The position numbers and the translations under genes are program-made. From Chlamydiales bacterium (GTDB taxonomy: Bacteria > Chlamydiota > Chlamydiia > Chlamydiales > JAACFD01): DNA of 7,764 nt. Numbering within the stretch: position 1 is the first letter of the stretch; each line of letters starts with the position of its first letter. Positions 6,001 through 7,764 of this stretch are shown one piece after another. The notes under the pieces were generated by a model, which was not told where the DNA came from, did not search any database, and saw only the letters and a list, made by a program, of their open reading frames with translations. The DNA is taken from positions 1 through 7,764 of the forward strand of contig JAACFD010000089.1 of assembly GCA_009937555.1 (NCBI GenBank), read 5' to 3'.

Positions 6001-7764
6001 GCAAATCTCAAGCTCTTTTTTGAAAGAGCTATTCAAGAGTTTGAAGAGGTTGCAGAAGATGAATCACCTATGAAAACTCCTATTTCAGACTATCTTAGAC
6101 AAATGCAACTTAGATGTGCTGTAGAGTTAAATGATGAGAATTTTATGGACCTAGCACAGCTTGACTCTTTTATTGGGCAGCTTTCAGACAGCGTAGACCC
6201 AAAGTTGAGCGGAGAACTTGTTTTACTTGACTTATCTATCTTAATTGAAAATTTAGGGGCGCAAATAGACTTTTTAGAAGCGTTTGAGCAGCTAGACCCT
6301 GATAAGTCAAGAATGAATAAAGCACTAGCCGAGCTTGCATGCGCACGCCTGGCTTACTCTAGGCTTGAGGAGCAAATTCCAGATGAGATTTTAGAAAACT
6401 TTAAAGAAGACTTTACCTACAGAAAAGCGATGCAAGTAGTAGCTACAACTATGTCAGCTAAAAGAGCTGTAGTAGAGCAGTGGTTAGCAAATTTAGATGA
6501 ATCTCAATGTGAAGTTTTGAAAAATACTCTAGATAGTTATCAAAGCGCTAAAAAAATAGATGGCATTACAGTTAAGACAAAGCAAATAGAAAGAGCTGAT
6601 ATTAAGGGCTTTTTGAAGCTTTCATCCAAAAGCGACTGGGATGTTGTTCATGGGATAGTGTATGTAAATGGCAATAAGCAAAGCTCATTACCTGAGTCGG
6701 TTAAAAATCACCCCGATATGAAAAAGCTTTCTTTAGATAAGCTTTCTTTCTCAAAGATGGGATCATCATATATCTATAGCGAACAAGGGGAAGCAAAAGT
6801 TTGTGTAGAGCAAAAAGGTGATGATGTTGTGATCCAGAGAAGACTTCAAAACTTCAATGCTGAAGAAGATATGTTGCAATACTTGCCATTTTCAAAAGTT
6901 CTAGAGCTTCCTGCAGCTATTCGTGATCGTATGGGAGCAAAAGACTTTTATCTAGATAAATTAGGGTTTATTTATGGAGTAAGCCAAGATGGGGAGGCTA
7001 TTTTTCGTCTCAAAGAAGAGAGTGGAGAGTGGCTTATTGAGTCAAAAAGAGATCCTAGAGCAGCTTCTGTAGAAGGTGAGGGAAGATGGTATAAAGTATC
7101 ACAACAAGAAAGCTCACCTATTCGGAGTGCTTTAACTGCAGTTTTTGGCAAAGAGGAACTGCTTGAATTGAAGAATGGAGCTGAGTACTGGGTTCCTTCT
7201 CTTAACTTTCACTTTGTTAAGCAAAGCGAAAATATATGGAAAGTAGAGGGGGGAGAGTTTCATGGCAAACTACTTTCTCTAGAAGAGCAAAATCAAGAAG
7301 CAGTTTCTATTGATGGAATTTTCTTATCTAAAGAGCTTTCTGTAGAGAATCGGCAAAGTATTCAGAAGCTAGAGGAGACTTTAGGGGGCTTGACTATTCA
7401 GCTAAGCTCTTTAGAGACTAAGGGTTCTTTGTCTCTTATAGAAAAAGATTTAGTGGCAAAGCTTAAAGAGAAGATTTTGGACAAGCAAAGCGAGATTGCA
7501 GCTATTAAAGATGGAGTTTTTATTAAAATAGCTTCAGATAAGCTTGAAGCAGATAGGCTGGTTGCTTTAAGAAAAAGAGCTGAACTTGTTAGAACATACA
7601 GTGGTAGATCAGATCGTGATAGCAGAGCTGAGTTAGAGCACGTGAAAGGTGAGCTAGAAACTTACAGAGAAGAAAATCCTTTAAGTATACGTTCTTTTAG
7701 AAAAGAATACGCTACAATAACGTTCTCAGCAGATTCAATAGCTTCCATTCTTGAAATATTCCCG
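91..7764 (+). CDS. Giant, mostly helical protein of unknown function; N-terminal 2,558 codons, 3' end outside window
   Basis: The frame has no stop from the ATG at 91 to the window edge. The start is supported by an AGGGGG Shine-Dalgarno 8 nt upstream and by an in-frame TAG at 76-78, which excludes an earlier ATG. There is no signal peptide and no convincing membrane segment, so it is probably cytosolic or exported by a non-Sec route. By residue: polar start 1-30; helical 31-780; lysine-rich coiled coil 785-870; acidic linker 935-970; coiled coils about 1190-1325 and 1371-1420; IQ-like motif 1623-1637; Pro/Tyr segment 1695-1717; beta-rich, Trp-containing module about 2165-2410; coiled coil about 2411-2530. 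I counted 16 cysteines, none between 1064 and 1800, and 15 tryptophans, five of them after 2180. I see no kinase, protease, Walker A or other catalytic signature. From memory, giant chlamydial proteins ending in DUF3638/DUF3645 have a similar coiled-coil then beta-rich layout. That assignment is a weak guess, since the diagnostic region would lie beyond the window. Confidence 0.93.
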   Translation, partial: MRELGQFSSGNFERFNYQGSEAFSKDQEDVAKSLCELLDSLDPEGLNQFFSSISKDELEAIYHNVLPLLKNPNAKHVIVDKRVGFLKGNIFSSTSTSSKSPVSATLLDPSRYELLQSLLSDRVSLVTGDLISRLDRMNAKELEIFFESMCDRFSSSPEESKELLLNFKAHFVANVPVARIRGKLKRAINQELLKGVAEDQLSTVKANLESEYEEKLSRLKKHPYDANQMSVVFKALGIAKEAEERRFKVKKLAKGEAKSSDFSTAAFRGLSKLQRFANFLTEDVPKVWKKFKSAFSRVPSDPRTTSLAKKRMYKNRLQESDISDLVVFGRDKVKDKIRKNSYAARLALSMSSSVVQHSDDFRYVCDTLMPDKDVQSAGMDVEVRAKLKKEMRKYFVEKDPKFFGKLNVFRDGGDPYTVTELEIESLEEVIAEAKSGKMKTKESKILSKGEIEALELYLENLKRSLDINYALCSLMSDSSYKQAGNAKKFEDDLQRLSQHIVFKCRDLKDGEGVFIDNMIDDHAMRMCIKKEGKEFLITNYDSSGAIDRTAKSEHFLSFMHLLLFESKEHALKSNSYEFRIPEERLYAKGKDYLRDVLYLGTGRGIAEQQQRFGKKSNKEPGFGLKVVSFLSGVIGTHFSAKQLQHFRTRGEVYLNFKNKFDAISLSTSKAKFSTVKQHAQITRDCFAKRTESSRLYQLGIKTQKKFRRAFLDNQRRNLMRDLVEGKELEDGMVEAILKGAEHQYDLKERSRVIRSPDELSEVSVELASLKEVPTPKAVTKELNKFVESIQQIIKDIEATGASIGNKNLEQDIENEIEQLASKIAAKKLERDKSKSKSEKKQMQTEMDALLSQKKEKEKRLKKIEELKLILNLTQGSYRGFLDEFVKHYLKEKIIDDPSLFKRYFISKKAAAIKSVSDKQRLSFSQTSYTEKTLLELDEDDLGDDLSVDTASLSDSDAASTIDDAVALDADYLTLDISNPDVVKEIGEYYTKKRWLNIFEILDHNTERQEVRRRFLTDASEHLYQISYSDTLKAFEGKKEELKKALKGANIVSFMNFFSRLKGCEVEIQVGNQRKELKKEDFLKLLEREVPEILIEPEILEMLEFLRSEDPNMRTVIEGSFLDLLKKQMTLDLERKTVNWGALNKNEGISVEDSFEDQLKVTLGADHELFERYPPVNFLYAGANSKEYLSEHVEAKKRYSSKQKYLQRLILILDRRAEAIDDAEADKDLIKAQIAGLNRILEEEKSKLLLKHSSKESNELRGEIADLISYQRWVIAENAHIKAEIQILKDSLPEGRESYELKRLMNKSLLLDAKERSLATYIGLQENLLQQFNKNDLSFLDLGESLESAFIQIDEDGEIEDKKSMVDVSISYKKKIAELERLKAEKDKLKDSFITSQDKHLQHIEEVQQRFREAQIELSLRERPEQNLFQYLSSFDGRSAKEQQDELRESSLTYKIQHVNRSLHEQAIEMVDKKWEQIEEASISEDIDEGNVTAFILEKTKRIPLKENLDEALESLGASSTKFEELKDSWLATMARVWLQHENQLQLSLIMQKEEDEIIDEFNHLFMRWLESNTNMTKQDFVDSGINTFLSKAEVESLVYDLSGQEFGSDNTRATRVKSGMDKAASVIQNAFKKRAKRSSRKEVYELSLGENVEKGSLRTAVKSIFRGKFLGVDIEYDESLQYGGRFGSSVAFLRAYPEPKPEDYPNPADYYEAFKSYIGTVLSNEGLEKREERALASIDRALDHLLRNYPTNSLAQDQAEDLKSIVEELFLKESSLEEFFTTVDNETRSSFLQLSLAIDLCSLPCTEEGKVILRPETYSDIWQIKENILPLGAALKSALERLEEDADALSVFNAPKIEELVFALRQSPVGLEGVIEGKTGIQDALYQYRKGVAVDEGGSSSDVRQLSDLLDLRCGEALLLSRFIQYYGDGTDGKLADPQRLSSSRGREYFQRVLSSICSSINKSKDTEQKANLKLFFERAIQEFEEVAEDESPMKTPISDYLRQMQLRCAVELNDENFMDLAQLDSFIGQLSDSVDPKLSGELVLLDLSILIENLGAQIDFLEAFEQLDPDKSRMNKALAELACARLAYSRLEEQIPDEILENFKEDFTYRKAMQVVATTMSAKRAVVEQWLANLDESQCEVLKNTLDSYQSAKKIDGITVKTKQIERADIKGFLKLSSKSDWDVVHGIVYVNGNKQSSLPESVKNHPDMKKLSLDKLSFSKMGSSYIYSEQGEAKVCVEQKGDDVVIQRRLQNFNAEEDMLQYLPFSKVLELPAAIRDRMGAKDFYLDKLGFIYGVSQDGEAIFRLKEESGEWLIESKRDPRAASVEGEGRWYKVSQQESSPIRSALTAVFGKEELLELKNGAEYWVPSLNFHFVKQSENIWKVEGGEFHGKLLSLEEQNQEAVSIDGIFLSKELSVENRQSIQKLEETLGGLTIQLSSLETKGSLSLIEKDLVAKLKEKILDKQSEIAAIKDGVFIKIASDKLEADRLVALRKRAELVRTYSGRSDRDSRAELEHVKGELETYREENPLSIRSFRKEYATITFSADSIASILEIFP
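2443..2700 (+). other. Protein segment: lysine-rich coiled coil (residues about 785-870)
   Basis: The segment is a long run of Glu, Lys, Gln, Leu and Ile with no proline and few aromatic residues, as expected for a coiled coil. From residue 822 to 867 there are 17 Lys/Arg in 46 positions, including an alternating Lys-Ser stretch near 832-837. This would form an extended rod carrying positive charge, suited to oligomerisation or to binding an acidic partner. The coiled-coil call is by eye, not from a scoring program. Confidence 0.6.
2893..3000 (+). other. Protein segment: acidic Asp/Ser linker (residues 935-970)
   Basis: These 36 residues contain 12 Asp, 2 Glu, 5 Ser and 2 Thr and no Lys or Arg. 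The composition is typical of a disordered linker. It follows the lysine-rich rod (785-870) by about 65 residues, so the protein has a sharp basic-to-acidic switch here. The two could pair within or between molecules, or the serines could be modification sites. Both ideas are inference. Confidence 0.6.
3358..3393 (+). repeat. In-frame 18-nt tandem duplication within the giant gene
   Basis: CCTGAGATATTA occurs at 3358-3369 and again at 3376-3387, giving two 18-nt units that encode PEILIE and PEILEM. The period is a multiple of three, so the frame is kept. The exact 12-base match points to a small local duplication rather than convergent codon choice. A functional role is not evident. Confidence 0.7.
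3658..4065 (+). other. Protein segment: long helical/coiled-coil region (residues about 1190-1325)
   Basis: The segment is rich in Glu, Lys, Leu, Ile and Ala in runs with approximate heptad spacing. There is one proline near 1292 that probably breaks the helix. It includes the short (ACTAAT)-type tandem repeat at 3711-3726 encoding RLILIL. It lies within a 737-residue stretch that has no cysteine. A structural rod or scaffold role is inferred from composition. Confidence 0.5.
4201..4350 (+). other. Protein segment: coiled coil (residues about 1371-1420)
   Basis: About 50 residues of alternating charged and hydrophobic positions, free of proline and glycine, begin with a KKK cluster and contain ELERLKAEKDKLKD-like heptads. 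This is the cleanest short coiled coil in the protein. Judged by eye only. Confidence 0.55.
4957..5001 (+). other. Protein segment: IQ-like (calmodulin-binding-type) motif, residues 1623-1637
   Basis: The 15 residues AASVIQNAFKKRAKR fit the IQ pattern [ILV]Q-x3-[RK]-x-x3-[RK]. The core is I1627 and Q1628, with K1632 at the first basic position and R1637 at the last. The usual glycine after the first basic residue is replaced by K1633, a substitution seen in many IQ motifs. The flanking paired alanines, the aromatic F1631 and the basic run to K1641 also resemble eukaryotic examples. The IQ motif normally binds apo-calmodulin or related light chains in eukaryotes. A partial second match occurs at I1455/Q1456/R1460 but lacks the last basic residue. 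Function in this protein is inferred and untested. Confidence 0.5.
6583..7320 (+). other. Protein segment: beta-rich, Trp-containing module (residues about 2165-2410)
   Basis: Composition changes here from long charged helices to short alternating strands with glycine or Asn turns. Five tryptophans fall in this part (2183, 2314, 2333, 2367, 2383), against ten in the preceding 2,180 residues. Examples of strand-like text are IYGVSQDGEAIFRL and the segment around YWVPSLNFHF. No family can be named with confidence. A beta-sandwich or propeller-like domain is possible, and the pattern vaguely recalls the region before DUF3638 in giant chlamydial proteins. Confidence 0.4.
6724..6749 (+). repeat. 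In-frame 15-nt period direct repeat within the giant gene
   Basis: AAGCTTTCTTT occurs at 6724-6734 and 6739-6749. The 15-nt period gives the peptide repeat KLSLD-KLSFS (residues 2212-2221). Like the 18-nt duplication at 3358 it keeps the frame. It lies in the beta-rich module and could form two similar strands. Confidence 0.55.
7321..7680 (+). other. Protein segment: C-terminal helical/coiled-coil region (residues about 2411-2530)
   Basis: The text returns to Glu/Lys/Leu-rich helix after the beta-rich module, with one glycine-containing break near 2432-2433 and a basic, serine-containing patch near 2494-2512. It ends at a proline (2530) shortly before the window edge. The last 28 residues look like the start of a new folded unit that continues outside. 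Confidence 0.45.

Noticed and set aside
6376..6420. IPDEIL (residues 2096-2101) resembling the start of an F-box
   Set aside because: Only the first six residues fit. The later Leu, Val and Trp positions of the F-box are absent.
6709..6717. HPD tripeptide (residues 2207-2209) as in J-domains
   Set aside because: The helices on either side of a J-domain HPD are not present and the surroundings are strand-like.

Overview
The window holds one structure: a short regulatory stretch (1-90) followed by a single plus-strand reading frame that opens at position 91 and stays open to the last base. I read every codon of that frame and found no stop across 2,558 codons, so the window carries the N-terminal part of a giant protein whose end lies outside. 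The three longest minus-strand frames all lie inside it and look like shadows.

The organism cannot be named from the sequence. The DNA is AT-rich (spot-counted lines range from the low 20s to the low 40s percent GC). Arginine is mostly AGA, leucine mostly TTA, CTT and CTA, and the gene has a bacterial -10 box and a Shine-Dalgarno sequence. A giant, mostly helical, low-cysteine cytosolic-type protein in such DNA suggests a host-associated intracellular bacterium. An environmental chlamydia (Parachlamydia, Simkania or Rhabdochlamydia type) is my best guess and a Legionella-like gammaproteobacterium the main alternative. This is inference only.

Layout of the protein, by residue. 1-30 is a polar, serine-containing start without a signal peptide. 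31-780 is mostly helical with no recognised fold. 785-870 is a strongly charged, lysine-rich coiled coil. 935-970 is an acidic Asp/Ser linker with no basic residue. 1190-1420 is further long helical or coiled-coil material. 1623-1637 is a good match to the eukaryotic IQ (calmodulin-binding) motif, followed by a basic cluster. 1695-1717 is a Pro/Tyr-rich segment. 1720-2160 is helical again. 2165-2410 changes to a tryptophan-, glycine- and beta-rich module, and 2411-2530 is a last predicted coiled coil before the window ends.

Upstream, a 9-T run, a TACACT/AGTGTA dyad overlapping a consensus TATAAT, and a strong Shine-Dalgarno sequence are packed into about 50 bases. The predicted mRNA leader would be only about 14 nt. 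No RNA genes, insertion sequences, CRISPR arrays or second genes are visible. The most interesting observation is the IQ-like motif, which raises the possibility of a host-directed giant protein that binds calmodulin. No enzymatic domain can be identified in the part visible here.
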